Source of the DNA: Fluviicola taffensis DSM 16823
GTDB lineage: Bacteria; Bacteroidota; Bacteroidia; Flavobacteriales_D; Crocinitomicaceae
Reading direction: 5' to 3'
Length of the DNA: 64,000 nt
NCBI RefSeq assembly: GCF_000194605.1
Contig: NC_015321.1
Span: 2,108,001-2,172,000, forward strand
A program made the position numbers and the translations under genes. The notes under the pieces are model-generated. The model did not search any database. It worked only from the letters and a program-made list of their open reading frames with translations, and had not been told where the DNA came from. Shown here in pieces: positions 10,401 through 17,954 of the stretch. Within the stretch, counting starts at the first letter, position 1. The number at the start of each line of letters is the position of its first letter.

Positions 10401-11855
10401 AAACAGAAAAAGAAGAAAGAGAATAAGGTGAACCCAATTGTTGGATTTGGTGCACGTTTATTAATGAGTGTTCGAAATGTTTCAGCAACTTATAACCAAA
10501 CTGACGGAACGTTATTACCAGGATATAATCAAGTTGCTCGACATTTAGGATTTAATCCTTCTTATGGCTCAGCAATGACTGGTTTTATTTTCGGACAACA
10601 ATCATATACTGTAACAGGAAGAGAAACAGGGTATAATTTTGCCCAAACTGCAGCGGATAACAATTGGATGGTAAGAAACCCAGCGTTGAATCGTCAGCAT
10701 ACATTAACACATAGTAAAACATTTAATGCTCGCGCTACTTTAGAGCCGATTAAGGATTTGACAGTTGACTTGTCATTGAATAGAACGTTTACTGAAAACA
10801 CCAATGATTTCTTTAGATTCGATTCAGCGGCGAATGTATTTCAATCGCAAAGTCGTTTCCAAACATCGACACTTTCTTATTCAACAATCTCAATCGGAAG
10901 TGCTTTTGAAAAGCTTTCTGCAGGTTATGAATCAGGAAACTTCAAGCAAATGAGAGAAACTACGCAAACGGTTTCAGATTTGTTGGGCAGTCAAAATGGA
11001 AACTCTTCTGGAAGTTCTGGAGGATACCGAGATGGATATGGAATTTCTCAACAAGAAGTTGTGATTGGTGCCTTCTTATCTTCCTATACGAATGGAAAAT
11101 TAAATCAACGTTCGGTTAATCCGTTTAAAGCGATGCCATTGCCAAATTGGACAGTGAACTACAATGGTTTGGCCAAATTTGCAATCATGAAGAAATTGGT
11201 GAAGAACTTTGTTGTTCGTCATGCATATTCATCAACTGTTACTTTGGGTCAGGTTCAATCGAATTTGAATGCAGCATTTGATCAAAATGGAGCAGCGATG
11301 AATCGAGATTTGAACCAAAACTTTATTTCGGAAATGAATATTCAAACGGTTACTATTTCAGAACGTTTTTCTCCGCTAATTGGATTTGATGCAACGTGGA
11401 ACATCGGAAACAAGAAAACAGGTCAAAGTCAAGGATTAATTACGAAGTTTGAGATTAAGAAAGACCGTTCTGCAACACTTTCCTTGAACAACAATCAGGT
11501 CACTGAAGTTCTCGGAAATGAAATTATTGTTGGTGCGGGTTACAAATTCCCGAAAGTGAGATTGCCATTCAAAATTGGAAAAATCCGACCAGATAATCCG
11601 TTGAATATCCGTTTTGACTTTACATTCAGAGATAACTTAACGGTTATCCGTAAAATCGTTGAGTCTACTGAACAAGCTACTGCAGGTCAGAAAGTAATTT
11701 CTATCAAATCGTCTATTGACTATAACATTGGTGCGAATCTAGTAGTTCAATTCTACTACGATCAGGTGATTACAAATCCTAAGATTGCTACTTCCTATCC
11801 CACAGGAAATATGAGTACTGGTATCCGGTTCCGATTTAATTTGGGAGGTTTGTAA
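4488..11855 (+). CDS. sprA: SprA, outer-membrane translocon of the type IX secretion system
   Basis: This is a giant beta-barrel protein of 2455 aa. SprA (Sov in Porphyromonas) forms the T9SS pore that exports cargo proteins and gliding adhesins. The sequence shows an N-terminal signal peptide ending near FWAQ, SprA-type N-terminal motifs (IRPQGSIELAFGVNSSR), long beta-rich regions and a C-terminal barrel strand ending FRFNLGGL. A Lys/Arg/Glu-rich charged insert lies near residues 1930-1990. The start is uncertain: TTG at 4488 gives an 11-residue extension before the hydrophobic core, and GTG at 4521 (codon 12) gives a more standard signal peptide. The T9SS cargo proteins encoded elsewhere in the window would use this pore. 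Confidence 0.95.
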   Translation: MEKILNANYTRVNQLFLTVVFCFVSQVFWAQPADTTVKLPFPINNPLDPTQNNTQTFDLGDPTGVKKNIVFDPITGKYIFSETIGNTNLNYRNPSMMTLEEYLEYERQKSLKENWKDKIDQQTEEDRALEFPIKIPSKVFTNFFGSDEITIRPQGSIELAFGVNSSRYDNPILPVKQRKITRFDFQQQIQMNIVGQIGTKLKLSASYNTQAAFDFDNVTKLGYSGDEDQIIQRIELGNVSFPSFGALIPGSQTLFGAYAKLRFGDLTVDAIGASSKGKRTEINITGKAQIQPFEVSADNYEANRHYFLNLFFHDQYNASMAQMPNVASETYVTRMEVWVTNRINNTENSRNIIAFSDLGESKPANLVGAPGSLQNSPFPNNNSNGLYNYASNNPSIRGFNGAVSELSSQTATPGPFQQAIHYEKVENARKLAESEYTYNALLGFISLSQPLNNDEVLAVSYEYTYRGQTFQVGEFSTDGVAGQNTLLMKLLKPTITNPTLKTWDLMMKNIYSIGAYQVDQTGFKLNIFYNNPETSVLAPILPYDNLNTEQIITLVDMDRMNVNNQQFSDGLFDFVPIVYNGQKAETGGTINTRNGRVMFSTTEPFGGVLKSKLMTVGGLPESQADRIAFTELYDSTKTAAQQIPAKNRFVFKGEYQSSVTSDISLNALNVPEGAVKVTAGGIPMVEGVDYTVDYNLGRVKILNTGVLESNTPIKISIESNSVFGFQSKSMIGTHLNYRFNKDFNIGATWLRMMERPVTQKVDIGSEPYKNNVIGFDINYRTELPFLTKFIDLLPVISTKEKSYLTFKGEFAHLIPGTPKAISKAGISYVDDFEGSQSTIDLRTQSAWRLASTPQGQNDLFPEGNLKTLANGYKRSLIAWYLIDNLFYARNNLTPQHIKDNADQLSDSRIRQVSQIDVFPNQQLTYGAIPTIQILELGYYPKDRGMYNYDTTATVNADGTFTNPVDRWGGIMRSLTTNDFEQANVEFIQFWILDPFNTDAMVATPNLSGGDLYFNLGNISEDVLSDSRKSFENGIPPYAGANYPVVTTPWAKVSTQQVVVNAFDNDPNSRVNQDVGIDGYKSSEEQTSYSSYVSWVQSNSTLSPEAKAKMIADPSNDDYNFYRDDQYDEQELNILQRYKRYNGMEGNSATTEMSDTMNPNGGGYPTQARNTPDLEDINQDNNLSESESYYQYKVSLRPSDMVVGKNFITSVVTYNPVGSNKSEKWYQFKVPIREPEKAINGIRDFRTIRFFRMFLKGFDEEVILRFAKLELVRGEWRKYLLDLATPGEIIPGDPNLTTFDIGALNFEENNEKQPIGYQIPPGIQREVDPSQPVQRQMNEQSLTLDVCNLLDGDARAAYKNVQFDVRTYKKLKMFVHAEEVVKNTLKDKDVTLFVRLGTDFVDNYYEYELPLSLTTWGTNNADYVWPEANNMEIVFQDLLDLKKRRNNLLGSGSSGVASNIEYVIIDPQNPDRRIKVKGSPNLQGIKTIMIGVRNPGINDPKPWADDGLTKCVQVWINELRLSDFVDDGGSAAIAQMQVQAADFGSFSLSGNYSGVNWGAVDSRVQERQRNQKIGMDFQTNMQLGQFLGNRIKLSIPFFYGYSLGIINPEYDPFNPDIKLREYEAGQRKSIAKIAQDYTQRKSYNFQGVRKERAAGKKAHFYDVSNWTLGYGYSENFHRDFNTNYDRTKQWKGSLAYAYTFDNKPFEPFKKTKFMQKSKWWGLIRETSIGYLPKTIAFTNDLQRNYNERQIRNTIDTSANAFQYRPVYVKNFQWNRGYRLGWDLTKNLKLSFNANNRSIFVEGDGQVDRRDNPESYRNFRSTVWNQMGTFGTTMDYTHDYNFSYNVPFNVIPALDWLNGNAKYTGTYNWQRSPLGQEEYGHIVQNSRTINGQLQANLTNLYNKIPFFKKVNNGGNSANKPVARQRAGMDPVDSKPEEAKKPEASLELKPPKPLEEMTKKERRQWERKKRKHERKQKKKKENKVNPIVGFGARLLMSVRNVSATYNQTDGTLLPGYNQVARHLGFNPSYGSAMTGFIFGQQSYTVTGRETGYNFAQTAADNNWMVRNPALNRQHTLTHSKTFNARATLEPIKDLTVDLSLNRTFTENTNDFFRFDSAANVFQSQSRFQTSTLSYSTISIGSAFEKLSAGYESGNFKQMRETTQTVSDLLGSQNGNSSGSSGGYRDGYGISQQEVVIGAFLSSYTNGKLNQRSVNPFKAMPLPNWTVNYNGLAKFAIMKKLVKNFVVRHAYSSTVTLGQVQSNLNAAFDQNGAAMNRDLNQNFISEMNIQTVTISERFSPLIGFDATWNIGNKKTGQSQGLITKFEIKKDRSATLSLNNNQVTEVLGNEIIVGAGYKFPKVRLPFKIGKIRPDNPLNIRFDFTFRDNLTVIRKIVESTEQATAGQKVISIKSSIDYNIGANLVVQFYYDQVITNPKIATSYPTGNMSTGIRFRFNLGGL

Positions 11856-11856
11856 A

Positions 11857-12300
11857 ATGACTATTCGGGAAGCGAAATTAGGAGATGAACAGGCAATCCA
11901 TGGATTGATTTGTGAATTGGCTCTGTATGAAAAAGCTCCTGATGAAGTAACCAACACAGTTGAAAAACTAGCAATCGACTTGTTTACAGATCGCGTTTGT
12001 GAAGCTTTGGTAATAGAGAATGAGGATTCAGAAATAGTAGGATTTGCTTTGTACTATTTGTCTTATTCGACTTGGAAAGGAAGGTGTTTGTATTTGGAAG
12101 ATTTCTATGTGCAACCCGATTTTAGAAGGGGAGGAATTGGTTCCAGTTTATTCTTAAGAGTGGTTGAGATTGCTAAAAGCTGGGATGCAAAACGAATGGA
12201 CTGGCAAGTATTGGATTGGAATGAACCCGCTATTGAATTCTATAAAAAGCATCAAGCCGTCTTAGATCCTGAATGGGTAAACGGTCGTTTGTTTTTCTAA
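11857..12300 (+). CDS. GNAT family N-acetyltransferase
   Basis: The 147-aa single-domain protein matches the usual GNAT length. The acetyl-CoA pyrophosphate-binding loop is visible as PDFRRGGIGSSL, after strand YLEDFYVQ. The C-terminal WNEPAIEFYKKHQA is typical of the diamine/spermidine acetyltransferase-like branch (SAT family), but the substrate cannot be assigned. The ATG follows the sprA stop by one base, so it is probably translated from the sprA transcript. Confidence 0.88.
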   Translation: MTIREAKLGDEQAIHGLICELALYEKAPDEVTNTVEKLAIDLFTDRVCEALVIENEDSEIVGFALYYLSYSTWKGRCLYLEDFYVQPDFRRGGIGSSLFLRVVEIAKSWDAKRMDWQVLDWNEPAIEFYKKHQAVLDPEWVNGRLFF

Positions 12301-12316
12301 TTTCTAAATTTACGAC

Positions 12317-12324
12317 TAACTTCG
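12317..12324 (+). promoter_or_regulatory. Possible -7 promoter box (TAACTTCG)
   Basis: This is a 7/8 match to the Bacteroidota -7 consensus TAnnTTTG. It lies only four bases before the ATG of the downstream membrane-protein gene, so a transcript from it would be nearly leaderless. No clear -33 TTTG is seen at the right distance. Tentative. Confidence 0.3.
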
Positions 12325-12328
12325 TGGT

Positions 12329-13303
12329 ATGATATTGCGTCCATTTTTAGGGAACCGTCCTTTAGTATTGCTTCTCTTGATTCCACTTGTTATAGGGTTT
12401 CAACTGCTAAATGCGCATTTTAAATTTCACGCTCTCATTGATATTGTTGACCTTGGATTATGGGGGAAAACAACTGTTTTAAGTCATTGGTGGACATCCA
12501 TTGTTGCTTCTGTGATTGTTCTGGCAAATGCATTACAACTCAATTTTTTGTTCAATCAACACGAGTTTTTAGATAAGAATAATTACGGACCATCCTTGTT
12601 TTATGTGGTCTTGATGAGCTTTTCACATTCCTTTTATCAAGTAGATTCTGTTTTGATTTGTCATGTCTTATTATTGCAGGCTGTTCGATTATTATTCCGC
12701 TTGAAATCATCTGAAACAAACCTTCAGTCTTCGTTCAATAGCGTTTTATTTATTGGTCTTTCAGCTTCTTTTCTTCCTCCAAGTGCTGCTTTGATTGTTC
12801 CTTTTTGGTTTTCTGCTTGGGCTTTGCATCCGTTTAGTTTCAGACAATGGCTCTTAATGATTATTGGATTCTTGATTCCGGTTGGGAATGGATTGGCTTA
12901 TTGGTGGATTTCTGGACATTCATTTTCAACCCGTATTTTGAGACACTCTTCAATGATCAAGTATGAAGATGTTTTCTTTTACGGGACAACCGCAACCATT
13001 GTGATTCTCTTTCTATTGAGCATCATCGGAATTCAAATTAGACTTCGGGTGAGTAACATCCGTTTTAAGAAGTTAAATCGCTCCTTGGTTTGGATTTTAA
13101 TTGGAACTTTGCTTTTAGGAGTTGCCGAAATCATTTTTTATCAACAGTCTGAATGGATTAGTTTACTCTTCATTCCGCTGGCATTCTTCTTTACTTTCGC
13201 CTTTATTCATAGGATTTGGCAACGAGTAGCAAGCATCTTTTTTTATGTGACACTTATTCTAGCTGTTGCTAAATTTTTCCTCATTTCATACATGGTTGTC
13301 TAA
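12329..13303 (+). CDS. Multi-pass membrane protein of unknown function (DUF6427-like)
   Basis: The 324-aa product has about 8-9 hydrophobic helices and no signal peptide. The sequence resembles the uncharacterised Bacteroidota family DUF6427, by recollection of family appearance rather than by search. No catalytic motif is evident. It lies between a GNAT gene and purQ, and its stop is about 60 bases from the purQ start. Placement beside purine genes may be incidental. Confidence 0.7.
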   Translation: MILRPFLGNRPLVLLLLIPLVIGFQLLNAHFKFHALIDIVDLGLWGKTTVLSHWWTSIVASVIVLANALQLNFLFNQHEFLDKNNYGPSLFYVVLMSFSHSFYQVDSVLICHVLLLQAVRLLFRLKSSETNLQSSFNSVLFIGLSASFLPPSAALIVPFWFSAWALHPFSFRQWLLMIIGFLIPVGNGLAYWWISGHSFSTRILRHSSMIKYEDVFFYGTTATIVILFLLSIIGIQIRLRVSNIRFKKLNRSLVWILIGTLLLGVAEIIFYQQSEWISLLFIPLAFFFTFAFIHRIWQRVASIFFYVTLILAVAKFFLISYMVV

Positions 13304-13313
13304 GGAGATTGAC

Positions 13314-13321
13314 TAACTTTG
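13314..13321 (+). promoter_or_regulatory. Possible purQ promoter -7 box (TAACTTTG)
   Basis: A perfect match to TAnnTTTG, 45 bases upstream of the preferred purQ ATG. A weak TTG at 13296-13298 is 15 bases upstream, slightly short for the usual -33 spacing. Confidence 0.4.
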
Positions 13322-13365
13322 TTGCCATTCATGAATTGACGGGCTTCCGTCGCAAAAATAGATCA

Positions 13366-14052
13366 ATGAAATTTGGTGTTGTTACCTTTCCGGGTTCCAA
13401 TTGTGATGAAGACATGGTATATGTCCTTGAAACAATCATGGGCCAACAAGTAGAACGTTTATGGCATAAAGATACCAGCTTAAAAGGGGTAGATTTTGTA
13501 GTCCTTCCAGGCGGATTCTCCTACGGAGATTATTTACGTTCAGGAGCGATTGCAAAACTGTCTCCAATTATGGGTGAAGTAATGAATCATGCGGATAAAG
13601 GTGGTTACGTAATGGGTATTTGTAATGGTTTCCAAATCTTGACAGAAAGTGGTTTGTTACAAGGAGCTTTGTTGCATAACAACAATCAGAAGTTCATTTG
13701 CAAGAATGTGTATTTGAAACCTGCAACTTCAAACAGTGCAATCACAAAAGGACTAGATGCTGCAAAAGCCTATAAAATTCCGATTGCTCATGGAGAAGGA
13801 CGTTTCTTTGCACCAGAAGATACCATGAAATCTATTTTGGATAATGATCAAGTATTGTTTCATTATGTGAATGAAGAAGCTCAGGTTTCGGATTTAAGCA
13901 ATCCAAATGGGTCTATGCACGACATCGCGGGAATTTGTAATCCAGGTAGAAATGTATTTGGAATGATGCCTCATCCAGAAAGAGCTGCTGATGCTGCTTT
14001 GGCAAATGAAGATGGAAAACGTTTCTTTGAATCAATTTTGAAATACTGTTAA
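13366..14052 (+). CDS. purQ: Phosphoribosylformylglycinamidine synthase subunit PurQ
   Basis: This is the glutaminase subunit of FGAM synthase in purine biosynthesis; it supplies ammonia to PurL. The ATG at 13366 gives 228 aa beginning MKFGVVTFPGSNCDEDM, the conserved PurQ start. The frame also opens from a TTG at 13309, which would add 19 non-conserved residues over the promoter-like box. The class I amidotransferase nucleophile is Cys86 in GICNGFQ, and the His/Glu pair is in MMPHPERA (about residues 203 and 205). It is followed by purD after one base, so the two are co-transcribed. Confidence 0.96.
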   Translation: MKFGVVTFPGSNCDEDMVYVLETIMGQQVERLWHKDTSLKGVDFVVLPGGFSYGDYLRSGAIAKLSPIMGEVMNHADKGGYVMGICNGFQILTESGLLQGALLHNNNQKFICKNVYLKPATSNSAITKGLDAAKAYKIPIAHGEGRFFAPEDTMKSILDNDQVLFHYVNEEAQVSDLSNPNGSMHDIAGICNPGRNVFGMMPHPERAADAALANEDGKRFFESILKYC

Positions 14053-14053
14053 T

Positions 14054-15340
14054 ATGCGCATTTTATTGTTGGGTTCAGGTGGAAGAGAGCATGCAATTGC
14101 TTGGAAAATTGCTAAAAGTTCTCACTTGGAAAAATTATTTATCGCTCCAGGAAATGCTGGAACTCGACTTCATGGAACAAATGTGGACATGTCTGCAACG
14201 GACTTTTCTGCGATTAAGGCATTTGTTCTTGCAGAGAATGTAAACATGGTTATCGTTGGACCTGAAGATCCATTGGTTTTAGGAATTCACGATTTCTTTT
14301 TAGCAGATGCTCAATTGAAAAGTGTTCCCGTTATCGGACCAAATAAAGAAGCCGCCCAACTAGAAGGAAGTAAGGATTTTGCGAAAGCATTTATGATGCG
14401 TCACAATATTCCAACTGCCAAATATGCAACTTTCACCAAAGATACTTTAGAACAAGGATACAAATTCTTGGAAGGAATGAAAGCTCCTTACGTCTTGAAA
14501 GCAGATGGTTTGGCTGCTGGAAAAGGAGTATTGATTCCTGAGACATTGCCAGAAGCAAAAGCTGAATTGAAAAGCATGCTAGCTGATGCTAAATTTGGAG
14601 ATGCTTCTTCGCGTGTAGTTATCGAACAATTTTTAAAAGGAATTGAATGCTCTGTGTTTGTTTTAACAGATGGAGATTCGTATAAAATTCTTCCCGAAGC
14701 GAAAGATTACAAACGCATTGGTGAAGGGGATACTGGTTTGAACACTGGAGGAATGGGAGCTGTTTCCCCCGTTTCATTCTGTGACAAAACATTTATGGAT
14801 AAGATTGAAAATCAAATCATTATCCCAACTGTTAAAGGATTGAAATCAGAAGGTATTGTTTACAAAGGATTCATTTTCTTTGGAATCATCAACGTGAAAG
14901 GAGAACCTTACGTAATTGAATACAATTGCCGTATGGGAGATCCTGAAACAGAAGTGGTGATGCCTCGCTTAAAATCAGATTTAATCGATTTATTGGAAGG
15001 TGTTGCTACAAACACACTTTCTGAATGTGATATTCAGTTCGAAGAAAGAAGCGCTTGTACGATTATGATGGTTTCAGGAGGTTATCCGGATGCTTACCAA
15101 AAAGGCAAGGTCATCAATGGAATCAATAGCGTAACGGATAGTTTGGTTTTCCATGCAGGAACTTCAAGCGATGGACCAGTTGTTTTATCCAATGGAGGAC
15201 GTGTTTTAGCAGTTACTTCTTACGGAAGAAACCTAGAAGCAGCTCTGGAACGTTCATATGCGAGTATTGAGAAAATTTCTTTCGATGACGCTTATTTTAG
15301 AACCGATATCGGATTTGATGTTCTTTCTAAGAAAAATTAG
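14054..15340 (+). CDS. purD: Phosphoribosylamine-glycine ligase PurD
   Basis: This enzyme makes glycinamide ribonucleotide from phosphoribosylamine, glycine and ATP, the second step of purine synthesis. The 428-aa protein has the normal length. It shows the N-terminal GSGGREHAIAWK motif, the ATP-grasp loop LKADGLAAGKGV and the metal/phosphate-binding EYNCRMGDPETE segment. The start is one base after the purQ stop, giving a purQ-purD operon. Confidence 0.97.
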   Translation: MRILLLGSGGREHAIAWKIAKSSHLEKLFIAPGNAGTRLHGTNVDMSATDFSAIKAFVLAENVNMVIVGPEDPLVLGIHDFFLADAQLKSVPVIGPNKEAAQLEGSKDFAKAFMMRHNIPTAKYATFTKDTLEQGYKFLEGMKAPYVLKADGLAAGKGVLIPETLPEAKAELKSMLADAKFGDASSRVVIEQFLKGIECSVFVLTDGDSYKILPEAKDYKRIGEGDTGLNTGGMGAVSPVSFCDKTFMDKIENQIIIPTVKGLKSEGIVYKGFIFFGIINVKGEPYVIEYNCRMGDPETEVVMPRLKSDLIDLLEGVATNTLSECDIQFEERSACTIMMVSGGYPDAYQKGKVINGINSVTDSLVFHAGTSSDGPVVLSNGGRVLAVTSYGRNLEAALERSYASIEKISFDDAYFRTDIGFDVLSKKN

Positions 15341-15364
15341 TACTTTTCTACTTTAAGTAGTTGA

Positions 15365-16621
15365 ATGGATTCTTCCGTTATAATTATTCTTGCATCATTA
15401 CTATTTTCTGCTTATTCTTCAGGAATGGAGATAGCCTTTGTTTCATCCAATCGACTGAAAGTTGAGCTTGACCGGGGTAAAAACTCTTGGTACAGTAAGC
15501 TTCTCAATGTTTTTTATGGGAATGATGGACATTTCTTAGCAACGCTTCTAATTGCCAATAATGTTGGTATTGTCATCTTCGGAATGTACATGGCGGAAAG
15601 TTTGGATCCACTGATTGAACTATGGGGAATCAAGCAAGAATACCTCGTTGTCTTCATTCAAACGATTATCTCAACCCTTATTGTTTTAACGATAGCAGAG
15701 TTTTTTCCAAAAGTTGTTTTTCAAATCAATCCCAATGGAATTTTCCGTTTACTATCCGCTCCAATGTGGCTCGTTTATTGGGTTTTGTATATTCCAACCA
15801 AACTGATTGTGTGGATGAGTAATGGATTATTGCGCATCTTCGGAATTCGAGTAGAACAATCTGAAAAGGTATTTTCTAAGACTGATTTGCAGCATTTTGT
15901 GCAAGATGTCAATGAGCGTATGGAAGACGAAGCCGATTTGGTGAATGAGATCCAAATTCTTCAAAACGCACTCGATTTCTCCAAAATTAGAGCGCGCGAC
16001 TGCATGGTTCCACGCATGGAAATTCAAGCGATTGATGTGGAAGAAAGCATTGAGAATTTGTTGGCAAAATTTGTAGAAACACGGTTATCAAAGTTGTTGC
16101 TTTACAGAGATTCGGTCGATAATATTATCGGTTATGCACATTCCTACGAGTTATTCAAAAAACCAAGTACCATTACACAAATTCTGCGACCAATTTCCTT
16201 TGTGCCAGAAGCAATGCCAGGGAAAGAGTTGCTGGAACTATTCACCAAGCAAAGCCAATCTGTTGCGGTAGTTGTGGATGAATATGGAGGAACATCGGGT
16301 GTTGTAACGATTGAAGATGTCATCGAACAAATTTTCGGAGAAATTGAAGATGAGCACGACGATGAAACATGGTTGGAAGAACAAATTGACGAAACGACTT
16401 ACCGTTTTTCTGCAAGAGCCGATATTTCCTACTTGAATAGAACGTATGGGTTGAAATTGCCTGAATCGGATTCGTATGAAACATTGGGTGGATTAGTCAT
16501 TAATCAGTTGGAATCCATTCCGCAGGGTGGAGAAGAAATAGAAGTTGAAAAATGGATATTGATTGTGGAAGAGGTAACCGATCGACGGATTGAGGTTATT
16601 CGGATGGTTTTTGCAGGTTAG
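15365..16621 (+). CDS. CNNM/CorC (hemolysin) family membrane protein with CBS pair
   Basis: The 418-aa protein has an N-terminal DUF21/CNNM membrane domain (residues 1 to about 175, four hydrophobic helices, SGMEIAFVSSNRL), two CBS repeats (about residues 205-330, including ARDCMVPRMEI and VVVDEYGGTSGVVTIEDVIEQIFGEI) and a C-terminal CorC_HlyC domain. The family is linked to Mg2+ or other divalent cation efflux. The gliding protein GldE has the same architecture, but this gene does not sit in a gld context, so no symbol is given. The last residues (IRMVFAG) lie inside a duplicated segment described separately. Confidence 0.88.
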   Translation: MDSSVIIILASLLFSAYSSGMEIAFVSSNRLKVELDRGKNSWYSKLLNVFYGNDGHFLATLLIANNVGIVIFGMYMAESLDPLIELWGIKQEYLVVFIQTIISTLIVLTIAEFFPKVVFQINPNGIFRLLSAPMWLVYWVLYIPTKLIVWMSNGLLRIFGIRVEQSEKVFSKTDLQHFVQDVNERMEDEADLVNEIQILQNALDFSKIRARDCMVPRMEIQAIDVEESIENLLAKFVETRLSKLLLYRDSVDNIIGYAHSYELFKKPSTITQILRPISFVPEAMPGKELLELFTKQSQSVAVVVDEYGGTSGVVTIEDVIEQIFGEIEDEHDDETWLEEQIDETTYRFSARADISYLNRTYGLKLPESDSYETLGGLVINQLESIPQGGEEIEVEKWILIVEEVTDRRIEVIRMVFAG

Positions 16622-16797
16622 TAAAATGGTCAGTTGTTAGTAAATTTACTAACATACTACTATAGAAACCTTGAGATTTCAACTGCACAGATTGCTTGAT
16701 GATATCCGAATAATTCTTGCAGGCTAGTAAAATTGGGAGTTGTTAGTAATTTTACTAATTTGCTAAATGACTATTTTAGAACCGATGGGATTTCAAT
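16580..16797. repeat. Tandem duplication of a convergent gene junction, each copy with a palindrome
   Basis: Two copies about 106 bp apart share a 42-nt core (16611-16652 and 16717-16758, 37/42 identical by eye). Copy 1 contains the true end of the CNNM gene (IRMVFAG stop), a perfect 20-bp palindrome TGTTAGTAAATTTACTAACA at 16635-16654, and a remnant reading VEISRFL-stop on the minus strand. Copy 2 contains a remnant reading IRIILAG-stop on the plus strand, the related arms TTAGTAA/TTACTAA at 16743-16758, and the true end of the epimerase gene (IEIPSVLK stop). The palindromes may act as weak bidirectional terminators. Confidence 0.75.
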
Positions 16798-17637
16798 AAT
16801 ATAATTGACACTCTTTTTCTCTGCTGCTTTCAGCTCAATAATCCCTTCTTTGTCTTCCAACTTTCCACTCGAATCCACTTTATCTGCCCATCCCCACCAT
16901 GGTTCTATGCATAAAAACGGAGCATCCTTTTTCGTCCAAAAGCCAATTGCAGTCCACGAGTCACATTTCATGTGTACAAGTGTTTCCCCATCTTGGTTTT
17001 TCAAGCACACAGACCTAAATGTTGGGTTTTTCATCACAAAAGCATCGTTTTCAAACAGCTCTTCACTCAGATTCAAATGATGAGAAACGCCATAATAAGT
17101 GGATTCTCCCGAAAAATAACTTCCCACGAGTTCTTCTCTTTCCAGCTGAACATCCGAATCAAACTCCAAGTAATAGTTTCCAATCGATTCCTCCAAGTGA
17201 AAAGCAGGATGTCCGCCTACCGAATAATACAACGGTTCAGTTCCTGTATTTTGGGTTTCATAAGATAGAGTAATTCCAGCTTCTGAAAGTGAAAAACACA
17301 CATCAAATACAAACGAAAACGGATAGACATGTATCGATTCAGGATCTGAAATCAAGCGTAATCGAACCGAACTTTCTGTTTGTTCCACGACCTCAAATTC
17401 CCTGTCGCGCGCAAATCCGTGTTGACTCATTTGATACGATTTCCCTTGAAACGTGTAGCTGTCATTCACTAATTTTCCCACAATCGGAAACAGGTTTGGT
17501 GCAACTCTGTTCCAATGATCCGTTTGTTTGGACCAAAGGATATTTGAGTCTGAATTCTTTCCTAAAAAAAGGAGTTCTGCGCCATGTAGATTGATTTCTG
17601 CGCGAATCGAATTGGTTCGAAGTTCAAGTGTTTTCAT
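16771..17637 (-). CDS. Aldose 1-epimerase family protein
   Basis: The 288-aa protein belongs to the galactose mutarotase superfamily and resembles the LacX/YeaD-like branch. Visible family signatures are a catalytic-type His in GGHPAFHLE, RVAPNLFPIVGKL near the N terminus and CIEPWWGWADK near the C terminus. The enzymes interconvert anomers of hexoses or hexose phosphates, but the substrate here is not determined. It lies alone on the minus strand, convergent with the CNNM gene and divergent from the lipoprotein-array operon. Confidence 0.87.
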   Translation of the reverse strand: MKTLELRTNSIRAEINLHGAELLFLGKNSDSNILWSKQTDHWNRVAPNLFPIVGKLVNDSYTFQGKSYQMSQHGFARDREFEVVEQTESSVRLRLISDPESIHVYPFSFVFDVCFSLSEAGITLSYETQNTGTEPLYYSVGGHPAFHLEESIGNYYLEFDSDVQLEREELVGSYFSGESTYYGVSHHLNLSEELFENDAFVMKNPTFRSVCLKNQDGETLVHMKCDSWTAIGFWTKKDAPFLCIEPWWGWADKVDSSGKLEDKEGIIELKAAEKKSVNYIIEIPSVLK

Positions 17638-17954
17638 CTGTTAGGGAAGTTAGGAATTTTTTCAACTGAAAGCACATTTCTTCGTGAATTTTGACTCGTT
17701 AAACAAGAAAACAAGTCCATTAACATGCATACTTTACCAATCCTTAAAACGTGAGAGGGAAAGAAGGAACTCCGATAAAAGTGTTTCAACGATGTTTGTT
17801 TTTTCTAAAAAATGGCTATAGATGTGGATTTCAAGAAAGAAATAAAAACCTACTAGTTTAGTTGAATTAATCAGCTATTTGTTAAATTTTAATCTTGCGT
17901 GTTTTTGATTTAAAAATAATTTTAGATTTGACTCGGATTAAATGACTACTATTC
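17638..17954. other. 317-bp intergenic region between divergent genes
   Basis: No ORF or RNA gene is visible. It is AT-rich and holds the probable control region of the array operon near its right end. No clear minus-strand promoter for the epimerase gene was recognised. Confidence 0.6.
17923..17930 (+). promoter_or_regulatory. Candidate -7 box for the lipoprotein-array operon (TAGATTTG)
   Basis: An exact match to TAnnTTTG, 24 bases before the ATG at 17955. Possible -33 elements are TTTG at 17904-17907 (15-bp spacing, short) or TTG at 17895-17897 (25 bp, long), so the assignment is moderate to weak. This is the only promoter-like site seen upstream of the array genes. Confidence 0.45.

Noticed and set aside
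10160-10488. Minus-strand ORFs within sprA
   Set aside because: They overlap the charged insert of a clear long gene, have low-complexity sequence and no signals of their own.
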